Shown here: piece after piece, positions 52,719-61,386 of the stretch
Position numbering within the stretch: position 1 is the stretch's first letter
Layout: each line of letters starts with the position of its first letter
Source: an uncultured Collinsella sp.
Lineage (GTDB): Bacteria; Actinomycetota; Coriobacteriia; Coriobacteriales; Coriobacteriaceae
Length of the DNA stretch: 64,000 nt
Assembly: GCA_937925715.1 (NCBI GenBank)
Contig: CALAMG010000031.1
Coordinates: forward strand, 36,394-100,393
Direction of reading: 5' to 3'
Translations under genes and position numbers: made by a program
Notes under the pieces: model-generated
What the model saw: the letters and a program-made list of their open reading frames with translations, nothing else
Told to the model about the DNA's origin: nothing
The model's database searches: none

Positions 52719-53981
52719 ATGGCTGGAATGCGGAGGAGTAGCGTCTCGTTGACGCAAAAAACAGTGCAATCTATCAGGCTTTTCGGTCTTCTTGTTGCAC
52801 AGCTGTGCGCGTATTCGATGTTGTCGGCACTGTGCTTTGCGTGCCCGCTTTACTTGTTCGACTGCAGCGGCTCGTCAACGTTATATGGTGCCGTCGCGGC
52901 GATAGCGTTCGTGCCGGGCGTGCTTGCGACTCCGGCTGGCGGAATCTTGGCGGATCGCGGAAGTCATCGCGGGGCCCTTGTGGTGCTCGGCATTGTTCTG
53001 ATGGCTGCATCACTGTTGTTTATCCCCATGAAGCGTTCGCTGCCTCTTGCCGTTGTCGTGGTAGCAATGCTTTGCGTCCAATATGGCATCCAATCGCTGC
53101 TGAAACCGATGCTTCAAATTGAGACGGTGCGCATGACGGGCCCAGAAAAGGTTGAGCGTGCCACTGCGTTGGTCTCGCAGATAACCATGGCGAGCAATAT
53201 CTTGGGGCCTGTAGTCGGGACGGCAGTCTATGGGTGCTTTGGTATCGATGCTCTATGCGAAACCGCGGCGTTGACGTTTGCGATGTCAGCCCTGCTGTTC
53301 TGGGGCACACTCAAGCGATATGCCTCATTTGGAATGACAGGGGACAGTACGACTTGCTCGACATGCCGAAGCGATTTCCGGGAGTCGATTCGGTACCTGG
53401 TTCAAAACGCATCATTGCTCGTTGTATTTTTGCTTGCGGCTATTTTGAACCTTGCGTTAGTTGGGTTAACGATTGGCGCTCCCATTGTTGTTTCAAAGCA
53501 TCTCGGAATACAGTCATCCTTTGTTGGGATTATTGAGGTGGCTATGGGCTTGGGTGGTCTTGTCGGCAGTGGTTTGGTCGGTATTTGGCCGCATCGTTTT
53601 TCCTTCAAGGGTATATGTCGATATGTTGCGATGATCTGTTTTGGAGTCGTACCGATTATTGTCACGCTACTGAGCGGTCCTGATGAATTAGCGTTTGCCG
53701 CGCTTGCGGCCGGCTCGGCATGGGTCATGGCGTGGGCAAGCATTACATCGGTCGAAATCGTTTCATTTGTTCAGCGGTCAGCGCCAAAGGAACTCTGCGG
53801 AAAAGTGCTGGCACTCGTTTATATGACGCTTTCCTGTGCAACGCCTATTGGCCAATTGGTTTACGGGCTCGCATATGATCGATGGACACCGGCGATTGTA
53901 TTCGCAGGCATGTTGGCGGTGCTGACGTTGACGACGGCGCTGTTTTATCGGCTGAAAAGTCGCTTGTGGCGATTGTCTTAG
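52719..53981 (+). CDS. Major facilitator superfamily transporter
   Basis: 420 aa, about twelve hydrophobic helices. Motif A-like GGILADRGSHRGALVV (residues 73-88) follows helix 2. The pattern resembles DHA-type drug exporters of the MdfA/LmrP class. ATG 52719 follows ataggggg. G+C is lower than in neighbours. Preceded by a TetR gene with dyads in between, hence probably inducible efflux of a small toxic compound; substrate unknown. Confidence 0.85.
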   Translation: MAGMRRSSVSLTQKTVQSIRLFGLLVAQLCAYSMLSALCFACPLYLFDCSGSSTLYGAVAAIAFVPGVLATPAGGILADRGSHRGALVVLGIVLMAASLLFIPMKRSLPLAVVVVAMLCVQYGIQSLLKPMLQIETVRMTGPEKVERATALVSQITMASNILGPVVGTAVYGCFGIDALCETAALTFAMSALLFWGTLKRYASFGMTGDSTTCSTCRSDFRESIRYLVQNASLLVVFLLAAILNLALVGLTIGAPIVVSKHLGIQSSFVGIIEVAMGLGGLVGSGLVGIWPHRFSFKGICRYVAMICFGVVPIIVTLLSGPDELAFAALAAGSAWVMAWASITSVEIVSFVQRSAPKELCGKVLALVYMTLSCATPIGQLVYGLAYDRWTPAIVFAGMLAVLTLTTALFYRLKSRLWRLS

Positions 53982-54042
53982 CGCGCTGGGGCACCGTGAA
54001 TTTGTGAAGGCAGTGGCACGTCGCGTCGTGACGGCATTGTTT

Positions 54043-54096
54043 GGGCGTGCCTCTCCTTCGTCTACAATATCGTGCAGACGAAGGAGAGGCACGCCC
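54043..54096 (+). promoter_or_regulatory. Perfect 21-bp inverted repeat that covers the HAD gene's ribosome site
   Basis: 54043-54063 pairs with 54076-54096, 12-base loop, and the ATG follows at 54097. The right arm contains the AAGGAG ribosome site. TACAAT (54063-54068) in the loop could be a -10 box; a transcript starting near 54075 would lack the left arm and leave the site free, whereas read-through RNA would hide it. Confidence 0.75.
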
Positions 54097-54954
54097 ATGA
54101 TCAAGATGTTTGCGAGTGACTTAGACGGAACGCTGCTGAACGCCCTGCATGAGGCGGATGGGACCATCCGCCGTGCCATTCGCGAGCTGACCGAAGCTGG
54201 CCTGCATGTGGTTCCCGCGACCGGACGCTCGACGCTGCCGATCGGCGAGCATGGCTTTACGGGCCTGGCGCTTGACGCCTGCTGCTCCAATGGATCCATC
54301 GTGCGCGACAGTCATGGCGAGGTGCTCAAAACCTGGACCATTGACCCGCAGATCACCGAGGAACTGCTCAAGGCGTTCCCGGACATTTGCTTTGATTGCT
54401 CCACGCCCGATGGCATGTTCTCGAGCGGCTCGTTCGAGATGCATCAGGCGGGCTTTAAAAAGGACAGCCCTATCAAGCGTATCGTGATGCGTGGCATGCG
54501 TGCACGTGGCGGGTATCACGAGGAGCAATATTTCGACCAGTCGATCGGTGACATCCTGCGCCACGATGTGTGCAAGATCAACTGCCGCGTGACCTCGCCC
54601 GAGCTGGAGCGTGACCTTAAAGCATATTTGGCCGAGCGATCGGACCGCGTGGTCAACGCGCCGTTCGATCCGGTGATGTTCGAGATCACGGACGTGGCGT
54701 GCAACAAGGGCGAGAGCGTGGCCTGGCTGGCGGGCTACTACGGTATTGCCGAGGATGAGGTCGCGGTCTACGGCGACGGCGGCAACGATATCGCCATGCT
54801 CAATCGTTTTCGTCACAGCTACGCGACCAAAAACGCAAGCGATGCAGCCAAGGCCGCCGCGAGCGCGACTATCGGCAGTTGCATGGTCCACGCCGTTCCC
54901 AAACACATGCTCGCCACCATGCACAAGCAAAACTCCCGCACCGTCATCGAATAA
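54097..54954 (+). CDS. HAD-superfamily phosphatase, Cof type
   Basis: 285 aa. Motif I FASDLDGTLLN with Asp8 and Asp10, motif II PATGRST, motif III Lys in CNKGESVAWL and motif IV YGDGGNDIAMLN. The large C2B cap makes it a Cof-like enzyme for sugar phosphates or cofactors such as FMN or PLP. Start ATG 54097 has AAGGAG inside a hairpin arm. Stands alone; a small palindrome directly follows the stop. Confidence 0.9.
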   Translation: MIKMFASDLDGTLLNALHEADGTIRRAIRELTEAGLHVVPATGRSTLPIGEHGFTGLALDACCSNGSIVRDSHGEVLKTWTIDPQITEELLKAFPDICFDCSTPDGMFSSGSFEMHQAGFKKDSPIKRIVMRGMRARGGYHEEQYFDQSIGDILRHDVCKINCRVTSPELERDLKAYLAERSDRVVNAPFDPVMFEITDVACNKGESVAWLAGYYGIAEDEVAVYGDGGNDIAMLNRFRHSYATKNASDAAKAAASATIGSCMVHAVPKHMLATMHKQNSRTVIE

Positions 54955-54955
54955 T

Positions 54956-54982
54956 GTGACAAAGGGACAGCCCCTCTGTCAC
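54956..54982. repeat. GTGACAAAGGGACAG palindrome, imperfect copy
   Basis: GTGACA (54956-54961) pairs with TGTCAC (54977-54982) and GGG with CCC inside. Directly after the HAD stop; probably its terminator. Better copy at 55678. Confidence 0.65.
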
Positions 54983-55037
54983 ATGGGAGATGCCGGCTTT
55001 TGGCGTATAGGACTGTCTCGCTTTCGCCACCAACAAA

Positions 55038-55233
55038 TTTCGAGTTATTCGGCCTGTCGGAGGTCGTTAAATGGCTAAAGATGCCCTCTCGGGAACATTC
55101 ATACTAATGGTGTTTGATTCGGTGTCGTAAGTGCGCAAATGGGCATGTATGCGCTCAAATAAGGACAAAAACCCTCAGATAATCCCGGCGGTGCATTTAT
55201 ACAGAACTAGCAGCGTGGCCGAATAACTCGAAA
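55038..55233. repeat. 196-bp segment bounded by 17-bp terminal inverted repeats
   Basis: TTTCGAGTTATTCGGCC (55038-55054) is the exact inverse of 55217-55233. The interior has no gene. Size and ends resemble a small non-autonomous mobile element, but no flanking target duplication was found. The surrounding gap 54983-55257 is otherwise empty. Confidence 0.55.
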
Positions 55234-55257
55234 AATGTAGGTGGCAGTTCGGCGACA

Positions 55258-55302
55258 AGCTCGGGTACGGCAAAGGAACTGTTCCTTCGCCGTACCCGAG
55301 CT
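55258..55302. repeat. Long hairpin upstream of the 41-aa gene
   Basis: Perfect 14-bp stem (55258-55271 with 55289-55302), one mismatch, then AAGGAA-CTG-TTCCTT. Could be a terminator-like structure or a small RNA on either strand. Confidence 0.7.
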
Positions 55303-55329
55303 CCGATCTTCTGAAATACGAACAAACAT

Positions 55330-55359
55330 TCGCATATCTAACTGCGCTTTGATAGAATT
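55330..55359 (+). promoter_or_regulatory. Promoter of the 41-aa gene
   Basis: TTCGCA (55330-55335), 18-base spacer, TAGAAT (55354-55359) with an extended TG (55351-55352). Confidence 0.55.
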
Positions 55360-55422
55360 GATACTGTTGGCGGCAGTTCCATGTGCCGGGCAACGCCCTC
55401 CATCTGATGGGAGGTGATGCCC

Positions 55423-55548
55423 ATGACCGATTTGATTGATTTCGTGAGACTTCTGACCGCTTTGGTCTCGTTCTTCACGGCGCTTGTCGGCCTTTCCGAG
55501 GCACTCAAGCAGCGTTCGAAGCGCAACAGAAGGGGTCGCCGCCGCTAA
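55423..55548 (+). CDS. 41-aa membrane peptide, candidate type I toxin (holin-like)
   Basis: 41 codons: a short acidic start (MTDLIDF), a hydrophobic helix (VRLLTALVSFFTALVGLSEAL, about 8-28) and a strongly basic tail (KQRSKRNRRGRRR). This is the build of Fst/TxpA/holin-like toxin peptides of Gram-positive bacteria. The ribosome site GGGAGG (55409-55414) pairs with CCCTCC (55396-55401), enclosed by GGGCA/TGCCC (55388-55392 with 55418-55422), so translation should be blocked in the native RNA. GGG-CAACGCC (55388-55397) can also pair with GGCGTTG-A-CCC after the stop (55549-55559). No antisense RNA was identified with certainty. Confidence 0.6.
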   Translation: MTDLIDFVRLLTALVSFFTALVGLSEALKQRSKRNRRGRRR

Positions 55549-55572
55549 GGCGTTGACCCCCTAATGCAAACA

Positions 55573-55609
55573 ACGGCGCTGCCCAGCTTTGCAGAACTTG
55601 GGCTGCCGT
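55573..55609 (+). terminator. Terminator-like hairpin after the 41-aa gene
   Basis: ACGGC/GCCGT (55573-55577 with 55605-55609) and GCCCA/TGGGC inside, followed by CGACATTATTC. Confidence 0.55.
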
Positions 55610-55677
55610 CGACATTATTCTACCCACGAATGACATTTTGGACAATCGGTAATGCCGCTCCAAAAGCCAGGTGGGTT

Positions 55678-55704
55678 GTGACAAAGGGACTGTCCCTTTG
55701 TCAC
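55678..55704. repeat. GTGACAAAGGGAC palindrome, perfect copy
   Basis: GTGACAAAGGGAC (55678-55690), one base, then its exact complement GTCCCTTTGTCAC (55692-55704). Confidence 0.85.
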
Positions 55705-55731
55705 ATCCAAAATATTGCCTTTACGTGTTGA

Positions 55732-55776
55732 TGCACACGGTGTGCAATAATACTCGCACTGTGCAATAGCGCACAG
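55732..55776 (+). promoter_or_regulatory. Two dyads before the second TetR gene (putative operators)
   Basis: TGCACAC-G-GTGTGCA (55732-55746) and CTGTGC-AATAGC-GCACAG (55759-55776); TGTGCAATA is shared as a direct repeat. They lie over the likely promoter 20-65 bases before the start codon, suggesting autoregulation. Confidence 0.65.
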
Positions 55777-55797
55777 ATTGAGTAACAAGGAGGACGC

Positions 55798-56508
55798 TTG
55801 TCCCAGCTCGAGAAATGCGATCGCCGGTCCCTTCGCTCGCAGCGTGCCCTTCGCCAGGCACTTGCCAGCGAGCTTGCCGAAAGCGGCGACCTTTCGCGCA
55901 TTAATGTCGCGTCGCTCACCGAGCGCGCTGGCCTTACGCGTCGCACGTTCTATTCGCATTACCGCGATATCCCCGACTTTATCAATCAAATCGAGGACGG
56001 CTTGCTGGCCGAGATCCGTGAGCGCATTGAGCTCATCACCGCAGCTCAGCTGCCCGATCTCTATCACAACATCGATGAGCTCGAGCCGGCGCCCGGTTCG
56101 GTTGAGCTGCTGCGTTATCTTGCGGCCAACCGCGACTTAATCGGTGCGCTGCTGGGTCCGGGCGGCGACCAGGCCTTCATTAAAAGGATCATCGACACCG
56201 CTCGTGAGGCTGTGGTGCCGCGTGCGCAGACGGGCATTTTGGGCCTGGCGCTGGGCACGTTCTTTGACTACTACGTCACCTACGTCGTGAGTGCCGAGGT
56301 CGGCATGATTCAGCGCTGGTTTGAGCGTGGGCTCACCGAATCGCCCGAGGCCATGGCGCGCATTATGACGGTGCTCGCTTTTGTACGCCCTGGTGACCTG
56401 TATGGCCAACCCATCGATATCAACGTGCCGGAATACGGCATGAAGCTATTGAATCTGCAGCTCGAGGACGCGGTCGACACCACCGCAACCGTCGAGTCCA
56501 ACAACTAA
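55798..56508 (+). CDS. TetR-family regulator of the activase gene
   Basis: 236 aa. HTH at about 38-58 (VASLTERAGLTRRTFYSHYRDI), with the Arg/Ser-rich start (RRSLRSQRALRQAL) common in this TetR subgroup. TTG start 55798 is supported by aaggagg at 55787-55793 and by the absence of a nearby ATG. Eleven bases separate it from the 1593-aa activase gene, so they form an operon. Twin dyads upstream imply self-control; the ligand may be an acyl-CoA or acid. Confidence 0.87.
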   Translation: MSQLEKCDRRSLRSQRALRQALASELAESGDLSRINVASLTERAGLTRRTFYSHYRDIPDFINQIEDGLLAEIRERIELITAAQLPDLYHNIDELEPAPGSVELLRYLAANRDLIGALLGPGGDQAFIKRIIDTAREAVVPRAQTGILGLALGTFFDYYVTYVVSAEVGMIQRWFERGLTESPEAMARIMTVLAFVRPGDLYGQPIDINVPEYGMKLLNLQLEDAVDTTATVESNN

Positions 56509-56519
56509 GAGGAGAGACA

Positions 56520-59500
56520 ATGAGCAAACTCGTCGAGGGCATCAAGGACCGCATGGTCGCTGCCGCACGCGAGGCCGCGCCCGCCGTGGTGGACGCCGCG
56601 CAGAAGGCCGCGACCGCGGCTGCCGAGAAAGTTGCCGAGGCAGTTGCCGATGCCAAGAACGTGGCAGGGGAGACTTCCGTCGTCAGCGAGCCCGCCACCG
56701 CCGCTGAGCCCGTAGCCGCCGCCCAGGCCCCCGAAGGCGCGATCTTCAACCCCGAGGCCGCCCGCGGCAACCTGCACCTGGGCATCGACGTGGGCTCCAC
56801 CACCGTTAAGCTCGCCGTGCTCAACGACGACAACCAGATCGTCTACGCCAAGTACCAGCGCCACCACACCGACGTCCGCGCTTGTGCCCGCGACCTGTTC
56901 GAGGGCGCTGCGACCGTGCTGCCGACGGCCCAGATGACCTGCGCCATTACCGGCTCGGGCGGCCTTCTGCTGTCCCAGTGGCTCGACCTGGAGTTTGTCC
57001 AGGAGGTCATCGCCAGCAAGCGTGCCGTCGAGACCCTCATCCCGGCCACCGACGTCGCCATCGAGCTGGGCGGCGAGGACGCCAAGATCATCTACTTCGA
57101 TAACGGCATCGAGCAGCGCATGAACGGCACCTGCGCCGGCGGCACGGGTGCGTTCATCGACCAGATGGCAACCCTGCTGCACACCGACGCCAGCGGCCTC
57201 AACGAGCTCGCGGCCAACGCCACCACCATCTATCCCATCGCCAGCCGCTGCGGCGTTTTTGCCAAGACCGACGTGCAGCCGCTGCTCAACGAGGGCGCCC
57301 GCCCCGAGGACGTGGCCGCCTCCATCTTCCAGGCTGTCGTGACCCAGACCATCTCGGGCCTGGCGTGCGGCCGTCCCATCCGCGGCAACGTCGCCTTCCT
57401 GGGCGGTCCGCTGCAGTATCTCTCCGAGCTGCGCCACCGCTTCTACCTCACGCTCAATCTGGACGAGGAGCACCGTATCGTGCCCCAAAACGCTCACCTG
57501 TTTGTGGCGAGCGGCGCCGCCATGGCGCACGAGTCCAACAAGCTCAGCACGTTCCCGCAGCTCATCGAGGCCATCGACAGCTTGGGCGACACGCAGGGTG
57601 CCGAGGTCGAGCGTCTGGATCCGCTCTTTGCCACCGACGAGGACTTTGCCGAGTTCAAGACCCGCCACGACCAGGAAGTCGTTCCCAAGGGCAAGCTCGA
57701 CGGCTACACCGGACGCGTGTTCATTGGCATCGACGCCGGCTCCACCACCATGAAGGCCGCGCTCGTGGGCGAGGACGGCCAGCTGCTGCACACCTGGTAC
57801 GGCAACAACAACGGCGACATCCTGGGCACGGCCAAGGTCATCATGGCCGATTTCTACAACCACATCCCCGCCGGCTGCACCATCGGCCACGTGACTACCA
57901 CGGGCTACGGCGAGGCGTTGCTCATCGAGGCTCTCAAGGCCGACTCCGGCGAGATCGAGACCGTCGCGCACCTGCGCGGCGCCAAGGCGTTCCTGCCCGG
58001 CGTCGAGTTCATTCTGGACATCGGCGGCCAAGACATGAAGTGCCTGCGCGTCAAGGACGGCGTCATCGAGCACATCATGCTCAACGAGGCCTGCTCGTCG
58101 GGCTGCGGCAGCTTTATCGAGAGCTTCGCCGTGTCTATGAACATGGACGTGCGCGCGTTCGCCAACGCTGCCATCCATGCCAAGGCCCCCGTCGACCTGG
58201 GTAGCCGCTGCACGGTCTTTATGAACTCGCGCGTCAAGCAGGCGCAAAAGGAAGGCGCCACGGTGGGCGACATCGCGGCCGGCCTGTCCTATTCCGTCAT
58301 CAAGAATGCTCTGTTCAAGGTCATTAAGCTGCGCGACCCCAAGGAGATCGGCAGCCAGGTGATCGTCCAGGGCGGCACCTTTATGTCCGATGCCACGCTG
58401 CGTGCGTTTGAGCAGCTCACCGGCGTTCATGCCGTGCGTCCCGACATCGCCGGCTGCATGGGAGCCTATGGTGCGGCCCTGCTCGCTCGCGATCGCGCCG
58501 GCGCCGATGGCACCTCGACCATCCTTTCAGCCGAGGACATCGCGCACCTCACCGTGACGCAAAAGCATGTCCGCTGCGGCCGTTGCTCCAACAACTGCCA
58601 GCTCACCGTCAACGACTTTGGCGGCGGCAGGCGCTTTATCACCGGCAACCGCTGCGAGAAGGGCGCCGGCCACAAAAAGCAGAAGACCGAGGCCCCCAAC
58701 CTCTTCAAAAAGAAAAACGATCTGCTGTTTAACCGCGAGGTGCTGAGCCCCGACGAGGCCCCGCGCGGCACCGTCGGCATCCCGCGCGCACTCAACATGT
58801 ACGAGAACTACCCCTTCTGGCATGCGTTCTTTACGCGCCTGGGCTTTAGCGTGCAGCTGTCCGACCAGTCGAGCAAAAAGACCTACCAGGCGGGCATCGA
58901 GTCCATGCCGTCCGAGAGCGTGTGCTATCCGGCCAAGATGAGCCACGGCCACGTGATGAACCTTATCGACCGTGACGTCGATTTTATCTGGATGCCGTGC
59001 GTGCGCTGGGAGCGCAAGGAGGATCCGACCGCCGGTAACTGCTACAACTGCCCCATCGTCATGAGCTACCCCACGGCGTTGGCACTCAACATCGACGAGA
59101 TCCGTGAGCAGAACATCGAGTTCCTGTACCCGTTTGTGCCCTATCACGACAAGACCGAGCTCAAGCGCCGCCTGTATCAGGTGCTCGCCGTCGACCGTGT
59201 GGCCGATGCTGAGGCTGGTCGCGGCCGCGTGCGCGGTCCCAAGATCACGCGCTCCGAGGTCGATGCTGCCGTCAACGCTGCCTTTGAGGCCGATGCGCGC
59301 TTCCACGAGGACATCCAGACCATGGGTGAGGAGGCCCTTAAGTGGGTCGAGGACCACGGCGGCCACGGCATTGTGCTCGCCGGTCGTCCCTACCATAACG
59401 ACCCCGAGATCAACCATGCCCTGCCCGAGCTTATCTCGAGCTTTGGCTTTGCGGTCTTTACCGAGGATTCGCTCGCGCACCTGGTGAAGCCCGAGCGTCC

Positions 59501-61301
59501 GATTCGCGTCGTTGACCAGTGGATGTATCACAGCCGCCTGTACGCCGTCGCCCGTTTTGTGACGATGCGCAACGACCTGGATCTGATTCAGCTCAACTCT
59601 TTCGGCTGCGGCCTGGACGCTCTGACCACCGACCAGGTGCAGGAAATCCTGGAGGCCAGCGGCAAGATCTACACCGTACTCAAGATCGACGAGGTGTCAA
59701 ACCTGGGCGCCGCGCGCATCCGCATCCGTTCGCTCATGGCCGCGCTTAAGGACCAGGAGGCCGAGCGCTTGGCCGAGGCCACGGCAGCGGGCGAGGCCTA
59801 CGAGCAGGGTGACGCCGCGCCGGTGGCGCCCTCCACGGATGCCCCCGCGTTTGCGAGCCGCAAGTACACGTTCGAAGCGCAGCGTGAGAGCGCATCGACC
59901 GCGTGGCCCAAGGTGCCCTTTACCGAGCAGATGCGCGAGGAGGGCTACACCATCCTGTGCCCGCAGATGGCGCCGATCCACTTTGACCTGGTCAAAGAGG
60001 TGTTCCGTGGTGCTGGCTACAACTTGGAGCTGCTGCCCTCGACCGATCACGACGCTGTCGAGGCTGGCCTGCGCTATGTGAACAATGACATTTGCTACCC
60101 GTCGATTCTGGTAACGGGCCAGATTATGGAGGCCATCGAGAGCGGCCGGTACGACCTGTCCAAGACGGCCGTGGTTATCAGCCAGACCGGCGGCGGCTGC
60201 CGTGCCACCAACTACATCGCACTCATCCGCAAGGCCCTGCGCGAGAGCGGCCACCCCGAGATCCCGGTGATCTCGCTTTCGGCCGTGGCGCTCGGCGAGG
60301 ATAATCCTGGCTTTAAGATTACGCCGGCGCTGCTCAAGCAAGCAGTCTACGCGGTGCTCTTTGGCGACGTGATGATGCAGATGCTCTATCGTTGCCGTCC
60401 GTACGAGGCTACGCCCGGTGCCGCCAATGCGCTCTACGAGGAGTACATGGCGCGCGCCCGCAAGCTGGCGCCCAAGTTCAACAGGCATAATTACACCAAG
60501 CTGTGCCGCGAAGCCATCCGCGCGTTCGATACCATGCCGCTCGTGGGCGAGGGCACCAAGCCGCGCGTGGGCGTGGTCGGCGAGATCCTGGTCAAGTTCC
60601 ATCCCACGGCCAACAACCACGTGGTCGACGTTATCGAGCGCGAGGGCTGCGAGGCCGTGGTGCCGGGCCTGCTCGACTTCTTCCTGTACTCCATGAGCAA
60701 CGCCGAGCTGCAGAAGGACGAACTGGGAAGCTCTGCTACCACGCGCGCTGGTATGCAGGCGCTCATCAAGCTCGTGGACTGGATGCGCACACCGGTGGAG
60801 GAGCTGCTCGAAAAGTCCCGCCGCTTTGAGGCGCCCGAGCGCATCGGCACCATGGCCGACAAGGCCCGCACGGTGCTTTCGGTGTGCAACAACATGGGCG
60901 AGGGCTGGCTGCTCACGGCCGAGATGCTCGACCTGATCGACCACGGCGCGCCCAACATCATCTGCACGCAGCCCTTCGCGTGCCTGCCCAATCACGTGGT
61001 AGGCAAGGCCGTGATCAAGGAGCTGCGCCGTCAGCACCCCGAGAGCAATATCGTCGCGGTGGACTACGATCCCGGTGCGTCCGAGGTCAACCAGCTCAAC
61101 CGCATTAAGCTCATGATCAGTGTGGCAAAGGAAAACATGCGCGCCGGTAAGGGCTTTAAGCTCGAGAAGGTGGCGCCGCTCGCGATGGACGAGGTCACCG
61201 GCCAGATGCGTGCCCATGACGGCTGCGTGAGCTGCGGGCCGGCCAGCGAAGAGGCCGTTGCATCGGTCGCCAAGCGCCTGGGGCGCGGTATTAAGAAGTA
61301 G
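56520..61301 (+). CDS. Giant fused acyl-CoA dehydratase activase (two BcrAD/BadFG ATPase domains plus DUF2229 region)
   Basis: 1593 aa. Residues 1-75 are Ala-rich and helical. ATPase domain 1 starts LGIDVGSTTVKLAVL (87) with cluster cysteines in NGTCAGGTGAFID and IASRCGVFAKTDV; domain 2 starts FIGIDAGSTTMKAALV (about 401) with NEACSSGCGSFIES and LGSRCTVFMNSRV. A Cys-rich CGRCSNNCQLT (about 685) leads into the DUF2229 region (GIPRALNMYENYPFWHAFF, about 754) and a related C-terminal part ending in CVSCGPASEE. Single-domain relatives (HgdC) use ATP to push one electron into 2-hydroxyacyl-CoA dehydratases. No dehydratase subunit gene is visible in the window. RBS gaggagagaca before ATG 56520. Confidence 0.88.
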   Translation: MSKLVEGIKDRMVAAAREAAPAVVDAAQKAATAAAEKVAEAVADAKNVAGETSVVSEPATAAEPVAAAQAPEGAIFNPEAARGNLHLGIDVGSTTVKLAVLNDDNQIVYAKYQRHHTDVRACARDLFEGAATVLPTAQMTCAITGSGGLLLSQWLDLEFVQEVIASKRAVETLIPATDVAIELGGEDAKIIYFDNGIEQRMNGTCAGGTGAFIDQMATLLHTDASGLNELAANATTIYPIASRCGVFAKTDVQPLLNEGARPEDVAASIFQAVVTQTISGLACGRPIRGNVAFLGGPLQYLSELRHRFYLTLNLDEEHRIVPQNAHLFVASGAAMAHESNKLSTFPQLIEAIDSLGDTQGAEVERLDPLFATDEDFAEFKTRHDQEVVPKGKLDGYTGRVFIGIDAGSTTMKAALVGEDGQLLHTWYGNNNGDILGTAKVIMADFYNHIPAGCTIGHVTTTGYGEALLIEALKADSGEIETVAHLRGAKAFLPGVEFILDIGGQDMKCLRVKDGVIEHIMLNEACSSGCGSFIESFAVSMNMDVRAFANAAIHAKAPVDLGSRCTVFMNSRVKQAQKEGATVGDIAAGLSYSVIKNALFKVIKLRDPKEIGSQVIVQGGTFMSDATLRAFEQLTGVHAVRPDIAGCMGAYGAALLARDRAGADGTSTILSAEDIAHLTVTQKHVRCGRCSNNCQLTVNDFGGGRRFITGNRCEKGAGHKKQKTEAPNLFKKKNDLLFNREVLSPDEAPRGTVGIPRALNMYENYPFWHAFFTRLGFSVQLSDQSSKKTYQAGIESMPSESVCYPAKMSHGHVMNLIDRDVDFIWMPCVRWERKEDPTAGNCYNCPIVMSYPTALALNIDEIREQNIEFLYPFVPYHDKTELKRRLYQVLAVDRVADAEAGRGRVRGPKITRSEVDAAVNAAFEADARFHEDIQTMGEEALKWVEDHGGHGIVLAGRPYHNDPEINHALPELISSFGFAVFTEDSLAHLVKPERPIRVVDQWMYHSRLYAVARFVTMRNDLDLIQLNSFGCGLDALTTDQVQEILEASGKIYTVLKIDEVSNLGAARIRIRSLMAALKDQEAERLAEATAAGEAYEQGDAAPVAPSTDAPAFASRKYTFEAQRESASTAWPKVPFTEQMREEGYTILCPQMAPIHFDLVKEVFRGAGYNLELLPSTDHDAVEAGLRYVNNDICYPSILVTGQIMEAIESGRYDLSKTAVVISQTGGGCRATNYIALIRKALRESGHPEIPVISLSAVALGEDNPGFKITPALLKQAVYAVLFGDVMMQMLYRCRPYEATPGAANALYEEYMARARKLAPKFNRHNYTKLCREAIRAFDTMPLVGEGTKPRVGVVGEILVKFHPTANNHVVDVIEREGCEAVVPGLLDFFLYSMSNAELQKDELGSSATTRAGMQALIKLVDWMRTPVEELLEKSRRFEAPERIGTMADKARTVLSVCNNMGEGWLLTAEMLDLIDHGAPNIICTQPFACLPNHVVGKAVIKELRRQHPESNIVAVDYDPGASEVNQLNRIKLMISVAKENMRAGKGFKLEKVAPLAMDEVTGQMRAHDGCVSCGPASEEAVASVAKRLGRGIKK

Positions 61302-61330
61302 TTGGCCTACTTCGAGCCGGATATAAGACA

Positions 61331-61366
61331 AACGGGTGGTAGTCGTACCGGCTACCACCCGTTTTT
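61331..61366 (+). terminator. Rho-independent terminator of the activase operon
   Basis: AACGGGTGGTAG / CTACCACCCGTT (61331-61342 with 61352-61363) with T5 at the end. Confidence 0.93.
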
Positions 61367-61386
61367 GCTGGACATATGTTGCGCAA

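Noticed and set aside
55175..55393. 72-codon frame on the minus strand over the palindromes before the 41-aa gene
   Set aside because: It merely reads through the inverted repeats and hairpin; composition is not protein-like.
56505..58430. Long antisense frames (also 59697-61484) opposite the activase gene
   Set aside because: Same cause: mirror of biased codons; composition is unlike a protein and the plus-strand domains are unambiguous.
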